Of a stretch of 64,000 nt of DNA, positions 34,301 through 47,215 are shown piece after piece; within the stretch, counting starts at the first letter, position 1; each line of letters starts with the position of its first letter. Source of the DNA: Asparagopsis taxiformis. Taxonomy: Eukaryota > Rhodophyta > Florideophyceae > Bonnemaisoniales > Bonnemaisoniaceae. Both the position numbers and the translations under genes were made by a program. Below the pieces are notes generated by a model. It was not told where the DNA came from and made no database searches. It saw nothing but the letters and a program-made list of their open reading frames with translations. The stretch covers positions 1 through 64,000 of the forward strand of contig JALQPE010001697.1 in assembly GCA_030407315.1 (NCBI GenBank), written 5' to 3'.

Positions 34301-35104
34301 TAGAGTTATATTCTCTGCAACACAACTTTAGGATGTCCAGAGGGCCTGCTCGTTGTGAGGAGTATTGATCAACTGACGAGGGGGAAGAATTTCGAATCTA
34401 CTAGGGTAGGAAGCCAATGAGATTTGGGATGCAAGAAAACTGAATCGCAGTAGTGAATAGGTAGTTGAAAAGAATTCATATTGATGTTCATTGGTGTATT
34501 GTCCATTGGAGCACATTGGAAACCATTTATATGATTACCGTTTAAATAGTCTATGAATCCTTTGCAGCCGAGTACGCCAATAGGAAGAAATTCAAGCAGT
34601 GGCCTGTACGGGAACCGTTTATTTGTGAGTAGCAAAAGTTAGTGTAGAAATGAATTTTTCAGACTTGTAGGAGAGGTGGATCGTAGTAAATGTATAAAAC
34701 TCACGTAGAATCGATTGATAGGAATCAATGGTATGGAAGAAGAAGCGAGGTGGAGAGTGTGGATGAAATAGGTTGTTGGAATATGAATGATAATTGACGT
34801 GGTGAGGTAAACGGGTTCGATTGCATTATATGCGCTAGAGGTACATACCACTAGGTGCAGATTGATGGAAAGAGCTAAACGCTTTGTGAAGGTATTACGA
34901 TCAGTGGAGTCAGAGGTGCTGAGCGGCTGCAGCGTAAGGTTCATCAGAACTGAACGTACGTAGGGGATGTCTTGTCCGGACAGTATATGAGAGGAAGCTG
35001 AGAGACGGGAAGCGCATTCGGAGGTACCACAATTGTGGATTTCATCGTCTACACAACATTTGAACAAAGAACCGATTGAACGAACTGAGATTGCAGGGGT
35101 TACA
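34301..35104. promoter_or_regulatory. 5' flank of the second ParB-dioxygenase gene
   Basis: About 800 bp upstream of the ATG at 35105. It is mostly absent from the right arm. A 179-residue minus-strand frame (35178-34639) overlaps the gene start and shows no domain, so it is not called. Confidence 0.3.
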
Positions 35105-38100
35105 ATGGGAGACAATAGTATCATGAATACTACAGCGGAGAAGAGCAATTCTCCTTCTGGTGAAGAGAAAAGCATCACTATTGCTCAGTACAGCTCTTCT
35201 AAAGTGCAAGTTGATCCTCGCAAAGTGAAGTTTCCGACAGTGACCTCCCGTTTGGTGCGACCGGGTCGTGTAAACGAACTGGCCAGCATTTTCATGGATA
35301 GAGGTTTCTCTACCACTGGAACTATGATTAAAGTCTGCAAAATGGAAGATAACGAAGGAGACGAGTTTTACTGCATCGACGGCTCTCATCGCATAGCTGC
35401 TCTGCAACTATGCCTGGAGAAGTACTCAGGAAAGAACAGGGATTCCTTGGAATTGGTTTGGGTACAACAGTTGATTGCGCCGAACGGGCGTCTAATTTTC
35501 GATGCGCTGGAGGTTCTGAAACTGTCTCTCGAAGCCAATATACAAACTCACGATGTCGCTTCTGTGAGCATTGCCGACAATGTCTGTGCGGTCATAGAGT
35601 TTCTCAGGTTTTCCAACCAGATGGATCTTCCTGTTGTCCGGCTTATTCTATTCTGAAAGAAGTGAGCTATATTCTGCCGTCCGACAGGAACCGTTCGGAG
35701 AACTCGTATAGGCAGTACATCAACATTGCGAAGGGGTTCAATCGCACAGACAGCGTTGCTTTCGTGTACTGGAGCTCTATCCCTAGCGTTTACAATGCTT
35801 TGGATAGGAACAGAGAAATCGAGGATGCAAGAACCGAGGGAAGAGATCCGGACCTTTCTCGAATTGACTCTGCCGATATGTACGGGTGTGTGCTCGATCT
35901 TGTCAATAACGTAATATTCCGCAATGGCACGGACGGACGCGGGACGCGCGATAAGGAGTGGTTCCAGTGGTTTGTGCTCAAGATGACAGCGTCGTGGACA
36001 AGGATGAGGAGGAAGAGAGGACTTGTCAGAAATATCGGAAGCGGAAGCCCGTTCACGATGCGCACTTGTCTACTGGCTCTGTTGGCCATCTATGATATGG
36101 CAGAGGTCGTCCGCAAGTGGTTGAACTCTGCAACGATGGAGGAATTCGTGCGAACGGATTTGGCAGCAGAAAACGCGAAGGAGGTCGGGGATAATGATCA
36201 TCGCATTGGAGAGCGCATTGTATTCATCCTTGTCGACTTTCATGACGACGTGGTAGACAGAAGCAGTCTGAGAACCAAGAACGGGATGTTTACAAACAGT
36301 TTTTACGACAAACTGGAATATGCTACCGGGAAAAAGGCAATGCAGGAGACGAAAGCGGAGGAGGAGAGGGAACGGAATCGCATGAACCCCGGAGAAATAG
36401 AAAAAGCACTTGTTGCTGGCGCCAAAGCAGAAGAGGAAGAAGCACCTACTGCCGCAGAACAGGGAAATAATTCTACAGAGAAGGAAACGGTGGAAACTCC
36501 TGGTCCTGTTCAAGCAGAAGAAGGAGTATCTGCCGAAGCCCAAGTAGAGCAGGAAGTTTCTGCTGTTGTGGAGGAAGAACAGGAAATTACTCCAAATGTG
36601 GTGGCAGAAGAAGTGATTCCTGCTTTCGCAACGAAAGCAATAGAAGAGGAACCTCTGAGCACCCCGAAAGAAGCAGAAGACCGTCCTGCCGCAGAAAAAG
36701 AGGTAGGACAGGAACGTCCTGCTACGCGTCTTGCAGCAGCTGAGAAGAGGGAAGCAGAACGTCTTGCTGTTCTCCAAAAAGAACAGGAACGTCTTTCAGC
36801 TTCAAGGGCAGAGCGGGAAAGGCGTGCCAGGGATAATTCGCCGGGAAGGATTGTCAGAGAAGATCATCCTCAGGGAAGGAAACAAAGCGGCGATACGCAA
36901 AGTCTGGATATCAACTTGGACAATAGTGGTCGCATGGACATAGACACGCCTGGACAACAAGCTGGAGATGCGCAGAACCGCTCTGTGATATTGAAACTTC
37001 GAATCAGGACACCAGAAACTAACAGCACTAGCCTGGCCGAAGTGGACAAGGAGAATTCGGGAAGAAGCAGGAGTTCTGGTGGAAGCGGCGATGAAAACGA
37101 GTCCAGGTTGGATAAGAAGCGAAGAAGGGAAGATACTAGCGCGAAGTTTTCTGAGCCCAATACGCCGGATGACAACATTGAGATTGGGCCTCCCCGGGAA
37201 AAGAAGAGTAGAGTCAATGCAAGAAAACGAACGACTGGAGAAGCACCACTCTTCACTGACGAGCAAGAAAACTCCCTTCCAGACCGCACATTCGCAGAGG
37301 AGATACCTGAGAAGCTGCCTTTATGCGTTCCTTCCAACTCGAGAATGAAGTATTATATCACAGAAGAAGACATTGATACAATCCGGACGGAGATAATGGA
37401 AGCAGCTGCAGGCTACTCTACTTTGGTATGTCCCCTCGGTTCTTGTGAAAGCCAACAATACTTCAGGTACCAGAGAAGAATGATCGACGAGCTTGGCTAC
37501 GTGGTGTTGCAAGACATTTTCAGTTCTACTACAGTGGGAGCAGCTACGCACGAGTTATTCACACAGATGGTCAGCACATTCCAAGGTACTACAAGTGGCT
37601 CAAGTGCAAGTCAGAAGAACCCGTGGAAACCACTTCGACCGAAAGACAGCACTGGTGTATTCAAGACGGACCGGAAAAGCATCTGCGATGACCTTGAGCA
37701 AGAAAGCGCGCGGCAGTACAGGAACAAGCTGATTCTGGAGCTAGGTAAGGCGATTTGTGCGGAGAACCTGAAGCTCGGGTTTGGAAGAGAAGAAGCAGTG
37801 GTCTTTCCAGAAACGGGTCTTCGTCTGATTTTGACCGCAGAAGGTAGTCAGGAGCAACTTATGCATACCGATGTTCCCGTCCGTGAGGGAACTGGAACTG
37901 GTCCTCTCAACTCGCCATCATATTTCATGATGGCTGCTGGTGCGGATGGCTTCATCATTCGTATCGACAAGTTCAGCCATGTGTGCCTAAGTCATCCAGC
38001 GAAAGAAAAGTACCGCGTGCCAGTGACGAACGTGCGCATCCCACCGTATTCCCTGCTTGTATGCCGAACGGACGTGTATCACGGAGGAATGGGATTCGCG

Positions 38101-38223
38101 GAGGGTCGTTCTTCGGTGAGGTACCAGCATCCTATCCGGTCCCATCTATCACTGCGAACTTCCAGGGAGAAGTTGCTACAGCCTCCCTTCAATGTCAACT
38201 ACTGGGAGCGTTTAGATATCTGA
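35105..38223 (+). CDS. ParB-like domain + 2OG-Fe(II) dioxygenase-like protein, second copy (one frame break)
   Basis: The start is taken as the ATG at 35105 (MGDNSIM). Upstream the frame only offers TTG. The first frame carries the ParB-like domain: VTSRLVRPGRVNELASIF and then CIDGSHRIAALQL (35372-35410). Near 35640 the protein moves to the next frame, open to 38223, through one base change or a short intron. It continues YRQYINIAKGF...VYWSSIP, a block shared with the gene at 54934-57614. A long charged Glu/Ala/Lys coiled linker follows, then MKYYITEEDIDTIRTEI, and a C-terminal dioxygenase with H-T-D at 37864-37872 and distal His in DVYHGG (38080-38082). Function is inferred: iron-dependent oxidation of an unknown DNA or chromatin substrate. 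Confidence 0.7.
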
Positions 38224-38439
38224 TGAAATTAGTTCTTAATAGCATTCTATGGCAGGCATCAAGGCCGCCTTCAAGTAAACGATGAAAGTTAGGCTAGTAC
38301 ATGACGTTTGCGTATGTAGACGGGTCAGGAGATATACAATACTCAATTTAATATGAGAAGGGGAGGAAACTATGGCGGGCACTACTAGAATAGAACAAGG
38401 TAATATCGCAGTCGTCTTTGGTTGCAACATTGAGGTGAG

Positions 38440-38735
38440 GAAGGCTTACAGATGATGCAGTTTCGCTGGGGTGCTGACAGCAAAGTCATCGTTACGATGA
38501 CTTTGCTGTAATGATTTGATTTCTTACAGCAAAGTCATCGTAACGATGACTTTGCTGTAAGAAATCAAATCATTACAGCGGCCACAATTTTTTACCGGGT
38601 AAAAAATTCTTGCTGATTTTTTTTACCCGGTAAAATTTTCTCACCACTGTAATCAAACCTTTCCTTACAGCAAAGTCATCGTAACGATGACTTTGCTGTA
38701 AGCATCCGGGTAAACGGCTTCGGCTGTAAGCGGTT
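38440..38735. repeat. nested palindrome cluster 1
   Basis: Three copies of the 37-bp palindrome with half-site TTACAGCAAAGTCATCGT (one variant at about 38475, then 38524-38560 and 38665-38701). They surround a second palindromic layer with ATTACAG ... CTGTAAT ends and TTTTACCCGGTAAAA cores. An outer layer GGCTTACAG ... CTGTAAGC encloses all. Confidence 0.8.
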
Positions 38736-39263
38736 GGGAGTTTCGTCCGTCTCCCACCCTGGGAAGGGTGAGAAGGGAAGTGTGGAGCCGGGAACATCGT
38801 ACAACGATGGTTTGGACGACTGTTGACGGCTGGGGAGCACTCTGCGTCGTGCAAGCCTGGTTTGCGCTGGCTGCACTACCTGGTATTGAACGGTTCTGTG
38901 CGCAAAGTTTACTCATGAAGGAGTTAGGGTGTTGTGTACCACACCAACCATAGTTACTAACATTTGCAGTGTACTCTAGTGATGTAATTATTATTCTAGT
39001 TTCTAGCTATACAATGATATTAAGTAAGTCAGATGTGCACAGAGCATGGTCTAAGCCTAGCACGGTAGAGAAAGATGGAAGAAAGATTGAAGGGTAGGCA
39101 TGCAGAGGTATGAAGGCAGCAGTATGTGAGCTATGGCAGTGGTAAGAAATATTTATGCACCAAAGGGTGGGGTAGAGTGACATTAGAGAGGTGGTGTGTA
39201 GGGGAAGGTAGGTGGAGATGATGAAGGAGGACAACAGAAACGAGAGCGAGGTTGAGACCAACG
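38736..39263. repeat. unit sequence between palindrome clusters 1 and 2
   Basis: Contains CGACTGTTGACGGCTGGGGA and CACTCTGCGTCGTGCAAGCC, mirrored at 47760-47860. A downstream part (39040-39260) is mirrored at 48110-48330. The palindrome clusters therefore belong to a longer dispersed repeat present in both orientations. No gene is recognised. Confidence 0.5.
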
Positions 39264-39580
39264 GCTTACAGATGGAGCAGTTTACCAGGGATGCTTACAG
39301 CAAGTCATCGTACGATGACTTTGCGTAAGGAAAGGTTTCATTACAGTGCCATGATTTCTTTACCCGGTTAAAAAATTCCTGGCTGTAAGAAAACGTTTTC
39401 TACAGCAAAGTCATCGTCGATGACTTTGCTGTCAGGAAACAAAACATTACAGTGGCCATGAATTCTTTACCGGTAAAAAAATTCCTGGCCTCTGTAATGA
39501 AACGTTTCCTTACAGCAAAGTCATCGTAACGATGCTTTGCTGTAAGGACCCTTGGTAACTGCCTGAGCTGTAATTGTCGT
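39264..39580. repeat. nested palindrome cluster 2 (degenerate)
   Basis: Same layers as cluster 1, with several single-base losses inside the 37-bp palindromes (near 39296, 39401 and 39509). It is the most decayed cluster in the window. Confidence 0.7.
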
Positions 39581-39770
39581 AAACGAAAAGTGATGTGGAA
39601 GGTTCGGATTGGTCAACCGCTGAATATCATTACCAGGGTGTATACTAATAGGAATATGTCAGATCTTAAGTTCGCCTATCTTACTCAGCTTACGCAGCAA
39701 AACAGCTTGTCGTTAGATTTCTTCTCTCTTCTCAATCTTCACTTTCGTTTGTCAATCACTCACCAAAGCA

Positions 39771-40422
39771 ATGGCTCAACAATCCCCAACGCTTTCGACC
39801 GCAGGTGCGCTCTGCCAGCCGCCGTGCCGTGACAACGATTCTTCCACTCCTTCTCCCTCTCCTTCTCCTCTCCTTCTCCTTCTTGGCCCCCTGTCCCCAT
39901 GGACGTTGCGAAGCTGCTGCAGCGCTGGACCCAGCTCAGCCCAGCACCTAAGCCCGTCCCCTCCCCCCCTTCCGCTTCCGATCCCGCGGTTGTCCCGACA
40001 ATCGACGCTGGCGTTCCCGCAACTCCGCTTCCGGCTCAATCTGCGAAGCGGCGCCAGCCGTCGAGGGATCTGGTGCTCCTCTGCCCAGCTCGCCTGCTCA
40101 GGACATGATCATCGCGTCCGGCAGCGACTTGGCAGAGGATGCGGAGAAGGTCGATGATCACAACGGCGTGACATCGTATTCCGAACAAGCCTCTCCGCAG
40201 CACAGGCTGGCCTACCCTGGCACAGTGCCATCCGTGGATGTGGACTACGACATAAGTCCGGAGAGCTGCCGAAACATTCCAGCTCTCATTCCCCCTGGAT
40301 GTTTCTCCTCGGCAGCGTGTCCAGGTGGTCAGGCCGCATCGCGTTGAGATTGAAGAAAAAGTTTTCAACTCATGGATTTTCCGTGATCGTCACGCTGTGT
40401 CCGTCGCGAGGTCATTGATCAA
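39771..40422 (+). pseudogene. probable 5' fragment of a ParB-dioxygenase family gene
   Basis: An ATG at 39771 (MAQQSPTLS) opens a Ser/Pro-rich N-terminus that must change frame to reach MIIASGSDLAEDAEKVDDHN (40105) and again to reach VRPHRVEIEEKVFNSWIFRD, followed by RHAVSVARSLIN. The last part resembles the first strand and helix of the ParB-like domains elsewhere in the window (compare FVSIRDVDASHVEALMESI). The frame ends abruptly at the CACTA terminus at 40423. The gene body at 54934 begins abruptly next to a TAGTG terminus, so the two may be halves of one gene, with the ParB core (about 130 codons) missing from both. Confidence 0.4.
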
Positions 40423-40830
40423 CACTACGGTGTTGGGAATGAAAAAAGACAGTAAATTTACTGTCTGAGACAGTAAAAATTACTGTCTGGCCAAGACAGT
40501 GCGCGGAGACAGTAAAATTTACTGTCTGGAAATTTCAGAATACTGCTGCAGCAATAAACTGGCACGAAATCTGGGCAGTACCAAAAACAGTAAAATTTAC
40601 TGTCCAGAACAGTAAATTTTACTGTCCGGAAGTGTTGCCGCCAGACAGTATGTGCAGACAGTACATTTTACTGTCTGAGGCAGTGCATTGTATTGTATTA
40701 CTGCACTGTCTGGGTAAATCTGTAGACAGTAGTGTAGATAGCAAATTGTATTGTCTGCGGGTAGTACCGTGTATTGGTTCACAACACTGTCTCGTGGAGT
40801 GGACTTGAGAGGAAATATGGAGCATAGTGT
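40423..40830 (+). mobile_element. CACTA-type left end inside the ParB-family fragment
   Basis: It begins CACTACGGTGTTG at 40423, then alternates ACAGTAAATTTACTGT and CTGTCTGAGACAG motifs to about 40810. A partner right end could be at 48411, 54769 or 54933. The last would place the insertion inside the interrupted gene. Confidence 0.55.
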
Positions 40831-41680
40831 TGGTGTGAAGGTAAATATTGGAATGGTGTAATGGTGTGTGGTATACGAAGATAGTAATTGTGGTCGAGCT
40901 TTACAGATATTTGTAGGTAGCGAAGTTAGTACGAGGGAGGATAAATGAAAGAGGATAGCAGATCGACCGACCTAGAATGGGATTGAGGTTTCTAGTCTCA
41001 GTGAAGCCTATTCTGCCAATAGAGAATAGAATCATGTTTATGTCAGTTGGGATAGGAGATGACACTATCGATTTTAGTGCGATGACAATTAGAATCGTGC
41101 TGAAGGGCCTGCAATCGCTGAGGAATGTGACGTCATATTCCTCAATTTCCGAACGGAAGTTGGGAATAAATAGGAGTTCACGAATGGGAGCAGCGATGCA
41201 CAAAATTGGTGCAGAAAGAGCTTTTCGAGCTAATCACTGAGGCTTCCGTGAAGGAACTGAAACAGATACGGAAGAGTGTTCCATAGTTGATTACTTTCTC
41301 AATTCGAGAGCTATTTGCGATCATAGTCGCGATGCGCCGAGTGAACCAAAGCGTAAACAGCTGTTATCTCCTCTGGTGCCGTCTCCATGTTGAATCCTGC
41401 GACTTGTACATGTGTGAGAGATGCTGACAATGTGAACATCGCCAGTATGCGAAACAGCCAATTGTCGAGCAGAACGTGTGTTGAGACAGCTGTTCGGAAA
41501 TGGGTTTTTCTGGCGCACAGAAAGGCTGATTGCAAGATTTTCCAAACGCCTCACGCCACAAAACACACGCTTTCAACAATATATCCAACAAAAAATTTCA
41601 TGGATCAAGCCGCCAACCACAATTCATGACAACCAATCATCAGTTCACTCTCGCCAATGTGCAAGTAGCATTAATGCTAG
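40831..41680. other. gene-poor stretch
   Basis: Frames of up to 100 residues on both strands show no motifs. Nothing is called. Confidence 0.3.
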
Positions 41681-41689
41681 TGTGGTCAA

Positions 41690-44600
41690 TTGACCACACT
41701 CGACCGTGGCAAACAAGTATCGCAAGCGGATCGTTATCTCATCGCCTTGCGTAGTTGGCAATCCGCACAGTCCATACGCACGCAATTGATTGACACCAAT
41801 GCGACGCCACACGCGCTTCTGTTCGTCGCTACCACGCTGCATCGTCGCTTCCAAACCGATTGGTTGATGTTCACCGATGACGCACAGCGCATTGACGCCT
41901 TTTGAATCCCGCTTCTCGCGCTCGCGCTCCCCCTTCACCACCTCCGGGCTCTTTTTCTTCGCGCACGCGTGCCACTTTGCGATGGCAAATGTGTGATCGT
42001 CACTGCGCGACTCTAGGTGGCTCGACCTCCGTCGCGTCTTCTCTGAGGAACACGTGCACATTTTTCACGTCATGTCGGCGGTCGTGCTCGAGTTTCGACA
42101 CGCCGAGACACAGCTTTTGCACCGCTTTTGTGCACAAAATGTCCACGTTGTTCTGCAGACCTCCCTGTTTATGCTGGCCATTTTGCATGTCAATCTTCCC
42201 GCCTGTCTCAACCGTGCGGCGTTGCGTAATGCGCGTGCCGTTCTCACTTTTTTGCAAGCCTGGAAGGCCTATTCGAGCGACCCGGCAGTTCTTCCAACTG
42301 TCATTGCAATCCGTTTGTACATGCATCTTTACTGGTCACACCATTAATCTCACACGTGTTATTTCAACGATATGATTACGATGTCACTAGTTACGGAAAG
42401 ATTGATACGTCTGCTCGCTTTCTCACGAGTCAATTCACCCATTTCGGTCTCGTGCCTACTGCCGAAGAGGAGCCTAGCTTTATGGACAAACATTAGGACT
42501 GAAAAATGTATCTAATTCAAGTAAGCTTCCTAGAATTTCACAAGCTATGCTCGATACTAAGCGAGGGGATGGCGATGAGCTCTACACAGTCAACTACGAT
42601 GACCCCCGATGTGGTTCACATTCGTCACAGTACCAGTCGGGGAGACTCCTACCTCTCAGATGGTGTCCCGGTGACTCCAAGACGCCACTGCTTTGTCCAA
42701 TCCTGGTCCTAAGAAGATGACGGGTTACGCTATGTGTGACGTACATGAGTACCATGGAAACGTGAGTGGGAATGGTGATAGTGGGATTACTGGAGTGATG
42801 GGAGATGAGTCTGGGGAGAAATCATACAGTTTCTATACACCTGACGGGTATTGGTGGAATATAATTGAATGGAATGATGTGTGATGTCTGCACCACGTCG
42901 ACCTCCTCTCTCGCCCCAACATCGCGCAGCACTCTCAATGCAACACAGTGTGCATCTTTGTTGGCGTTACATGTGCGCCTAGTTCTTGCATCGCTGCTTC
43001 CCTCACATCATCATCTAACCGTCTGTAACGCAACAACATGCCACCGCATGTCGCTCACAGTCACATATGTATTTCTTAATACGCTTGTTGAAACACGGAA
43101 CGCTCTTATTCACCACAGCGGCAGCTCTACACAAACTAACACTGAAACCAAGATGGAGGCAATATATCGGTGGCATTTCATTACAAATGTACTTTTTCTT
43201 TCTGCTGCTGGTGTGGCCTTGTGTTTGAAACTTGCTTGCAGGTCCTTTCCAACAGCTTAGTGTCGTAACCATTGCAGATGCGTTGCTGCTAGAATCACCC
43301 GGAGAGCTTCAATCAAATGGTTGTTGTGGACTAGTTGCGCTCGTTGTGAATCAATCGCCAGTGCGTGCATCTGTATTTGTGCGTTCGTGTGCGCGCTTAC
43401 TAGATGCGATGCAATGCAATGCTCACGTACACTGTATACTACTGACTTTTACAAATATAGCTTTGTATGAGAAGCGTCGGTATGTATCCGACACCTTACC
43501 ATTGCCTCACTCTGTAAAGCTTCTTTCCCAGTAGCAATTTGTATCGCATTGCACCATGACGCAGGGCAGACTGCGAGTGAAAGCAACGAGTAAACAAACT
43601 TTTCGCTCATCATTCACCACACGCTGTTGTCGTTGAAGTCATAACCATATCCACATCCCATTCTGGAAACTCTTGGAAGACAGACGAGCCCAGTCCACCA
43701 CTGGTGCTTGTAGATGTAGCATTTTTAAGCTGTTCGTTTAGATAGTAAGGGATAGATGGTGTAGTGCGCAACACTAGAGAACAACGCTGTGCAGGACAAC
43801 ATGTTTGTTCGGCGTAAATCGTCATATGTTCCATTTGGACTATTTTGGCAGCTCACATGCATCAACCTGAATATTAAGACTCTGGACTGGCACACTCAAG
43901 TATCTGGATACGCTTGAGCAGTGGCAGGGGCGCAAGAGCCGGTCCAAGTTTTTGTACAAGGCACGTTGACACACTGCATTCACTTGATTGACACCCGAGT
44001 GCAACGACTGGCTCGCTGTCCAGGGATGGGGGACTGCTGCGCAAGTGTTCAATACATCTCAAGATGCAGTTCAAGAATAAACATTTCAACGTTATCCGGC
44101 TCACGGTCTCAGTTGGTCAAGTCATGGATCACAGGGTGTGGTGAAAAACCTCTTTGTTTACATTGTCTCAATAGCGAGGTCGACGATATTGCGACCTCGT
44201 TACTGGGACGGATTGGCATCACCGAGTGTGACAGACTGGAAGATGTGATTGGGCAGGAGCGAGGTGTGTGTGAAGGATAGTAAGAAACAGCGAGGTGGGT
44301 GTGTGGAAGGTGCGAATGGCGTCAAGTGATTGGCACAAGGGAGTTGAGCTCATCTGCGGACAGAGTATGGATGGCATCGTATGCCCGTTGGGACAGCCCG
44401 GGCGGAAGTGATCATGGGAAGCTCGTTTATGTATGTGTGCGGCAGTTGGGATTGGGCGCGACTGGACGGCGAATGTGGTCGAAGAATGGGCGCGGCGACT
44501 ATGGTCATGCTAAGTGGACCAACGCGGTGCGAGTCGAACCAGTTGATATATGAGGGATGTCAAGGCAAGGGGGCATTTAGACGGGCGAAAGGGTGCGTGT
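41690..44600 (+). pseudogene. possible importin-beta family (transportin-3/importin-13-like) gene remnant
   Basis: The frame at 41690-41905 reads QADRYLIALRSWQSAQSIRT, then ATPHALLFVATTLHRRFQTDW. This resembles the first HEAT repeats of transportin-3/importin-13 (pattern ADxWLxxFQ..AW ... FFxAxTLxxKIxxDW). Further helical frames follow with shifts: CVIVTARL near 41990, RNARAVLTFLQAWKAYSSDP near 42240, and Ala/Leu-rich helices to about 43530. The length of about 2.9 kb fits a family of roughly 950-1000 residues. Many stops and frame changes mean either a pseudogene or an intron-broken host gene. The family call is tentative and rests on the N-terminal segment. Confidence 0.35.
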
Positions 44601-44959
44601 GACGCGAGTGGAAGGCGGTGAGGGAATGCATGCATGAATTGAGCGTGTGGGCGGACGAGGATTTGAGAAAACCTAATATGACAGTACATTGCGTGTGTGG
44701 TAGGCGCGTTGAAGTGTTACGGCGCATAAATCATCGGCGCCGATGGCTACGTCACAAACGGTGTAATCACCGCTGTAATCGGCGCCAACAGCATGTTATG
44801 GCTGCAGACGCGACAGAATGTCGACTTCATCCTTAGAATGAAGTACGCTAATTAGCCATTCTGCCCAGCACCAGGTACGAAACTTGGGACTGGGCACGTC
44901 ATTAGAGCTCTAGGGTAGGTAACAGAATATAAACTTATGTGGGAGGACGGGTTTTCAGG

Positions 44960-45360
44960 ACAAGCTGTCGGAACTGTAATTACTGTGTTTTCTTACAGCA
45001 AAGTCATCGTTAAGGCGGATTTGCTTTCTCAGGACAAGCTGTCGGAACTGCTATTCAGTTTTCTTACAGCAAAGGCAGTTTACCCCGGTTGCTTACAGCA
45101 AAGTCATCGTAACGATGACTTTGCTGTAAGAAAACAAAACATTACAGCAAAGTCATCGTAACGATGACTTTGCTGTAAGAAAACAAAACATTACAGCAAA
45201 GTCATCGTAACGATGACTTTGCTGTAAGAAAACAAAACATTACAGCAAAGTCATCGTAACGATGACTTTGCTGTAAGAAAACAAAACATTACAGCAAAGT
45301 CATCGTTACGATGACTTTGCTGTAAGAAACCATGGTAAACCAACTTCTCTGTAAGCATAT
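44960..45360. repeat. nested palindrome cluster 3: five copies at exact 49-bp period
   Basis: The 37-bp palindrome is present at 45093, 45142, 45191, 45240 and 45289 (ending 45325), each separated by the same 12-bp GAAAACAAAACA. Four have central A and the last has central T. Partial copies lie near 44996 and 45064. Confidence 0.9.
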
Positions 45361-45429
45361 GAGAGGGACTGATGTTTCTCACTCGGGAAGAAGAAGGAGA
45401 CGATTTCGGACCTCGCGAAAAAGGCTGCA

Positions 45430-45965
45430 AAGTGGTCTGAAACGGTTGGGGTGGTTCTAGGGAGTACTAAAACTTGTTTTAATTGCACTCAAGCTTTCTC
45501 GCTTGCGTGGAAGGGTTGGTATAATTCATCGATTTTTGGTCATCAGATTCTCACAACTGGAGATGTGATGGTCAAAATGGAACTTTGTCCGAATGATGTG
45601 CAAGTGGTCTGTAAGGGTTGGAGTGGGTCTAGGGAGTACGGAAAAGTGTTCTATGAGTTCGTAAAGCTGCTGGCTTGCGCATTAGGGCTGACAGAATGCA
45701 TCGAGTTTTGGTCACCAGATTCCCACAACTGAAGATGTGATGGCCAAAATTGAACTTTGTCGGAACGAAGTGTAAGTGATCCGTAAGGGCTGGAGTGGCT
45801 CTAGGGAGTACGGAAAAGTGTTTTATGTGTCCGTAAAGCTGTTGAATTGCGTGGTAGGGATTCCAGAATGCATCGACTTTTGGTCACCAGACTCCCACAA
45901 CTGGAGATGTGATAGCCAAAATTGAACTTTGCAAGAACGAAGTGCAAGTGTTCTGGATGCCTTCA
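45430..45965. repeat. about 180-bp tandem repeat, three copies
   Basis: Each unit contains TCTAGGGAGTACGGAAAAGTG (variants), AAGCTGCTGGCTTGCG, AGAATGCATCGA and TTTGGTCACCAGATTC. A fourth, diverged copy lies at 48412-48600, directly next to the CACTA-type right end at 48411. Confidence 0.6.
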
Positions 45966-46829
45966 AGTGGCCTGGAAGCGTACTCTGGACAAGTTTTCGG
46001 ACCTTGAAGAGGCTCAACTGCACAATGCTGATATTGAAATGAAACATTCATATAGTCCATTTTTAACTAGAACTGCTGGAATGGATTGCGTAGCCTATAG
46101 AGGAGCAATGTAGTTATATAATAGAGCTAGAAGCATGCCTCAACAACCTATCTCTCATGCCTCTAGTTCTCCTTCATCATTCCAGTCTTCCTTCCTGTGA
46201 CGCACCGCGCCTCTGGTGTCACTTCACACGCCCCTCCTGTGCATTAAATACCTGTCTACCACTTCCGTATTCTACTCATACCACCACATTCATTTTACCC
46301 CATGCCTACCATCCTATCCTTTACCTTCTGTCCTTCAGTCCTAGGCTAACCTACTTCATAACCATCGATGTAAGGTGAATATCTAGATTCCTACCTACTT
46401 GAGAGTATAGTTTATTATAACGGAAAACGGACGGTTTTGTATAGTCAATGTGCTACACAGCACCAGGAGTAGATTTTGCGCACCGATAATCTATGCTTGA
46501 TATTGGAGAGACCGGCTTCTTGTAGCCTCGGAAAATGTGCAGGTAGTACCTTTCCAGAGGTCCTGGAGGTGTTCACACCAACTCTAGTCCATTTTAACGA
46601 GTTTGAATTTCGACCGCCAGAATCTCTGTCGTGAGAAAATGGTGGTCGAAATTTACCGTGCTGATCTCCCAATACTGAACTTTTTAGGTAGTTCAGCCCG
46701 GGTGAACAAGACACAGATTGCTCTTCAAAGCCGCCCGAAGCCGTCGAAACCATCCTTCCACAATGTTCCCGACTTCAAAATTCCTATCTCACCCTTCCCA
46801 AAGTGAGAGAGGGACCAAGCTCCCAGCCG

Positions 46830-47215
46830 CTTACAGCTGAGGCAGTTTACCAGGGATGCTTACAGCAAAGTCATCGTTACGATGACTTTGCTGTAAGAAA
46901 AGAAAACATTACAGTGGGCGAAGGATTTTACCGGGTGAAAAAATCACCAAGAATTTTTTTACCGGGTAAAAAATCGTGGCTACTGTAATGAAACGTTTTC
47001 TTACAGCAAAGTCATCGTAACGATGACTTTGCTGTAAGAAAAGGAAACATTACAGTAGGCGAAGAATTTTTACCGGGTAAAAAATCACCAAGAATTTTTT
47101 TACCGGGTAAAAAAACGTGCCTGCTGTAATGTTTTCTTTTCTTACAGCAAAGTCATCGTAACGATGACTTTGCTGTCAGCACCCGCGGTAAACTGCCTCA
47201 GCTGTAAGCGGTCTG
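46830..47215. repeat. nested palindrome cluster 4
   Basis: Outer layer GCTTACAGCTGAGGCAGTTT ... CTGCCTCAGCTGTAAGC encloses three 37-bp palindromes (46860, 47001, 47142). Between them lie TTTTTTACCGGGTAAAAAA palindromes within CATTACAGT ... CTGTAATG arms. The outer arms are exact mirror images over about 17 bases. Confidence 0.85.

Noticed and set aside
34639..35178. 179-residue minus-strand frame upstream of the second ParB-dioxygenase gene
   Set aside because: It overlaps the start of a better gene and shows no motif. It is likely a by-product of the 5' flank.
45093..45325. CRISPR-like array with regular repeats and spacers
   Set aside because: The spacers are identical, not unique. The repeat is a full palindrome found dispersed elsewhere, no cas genes exist, and the context is eukaryotic.
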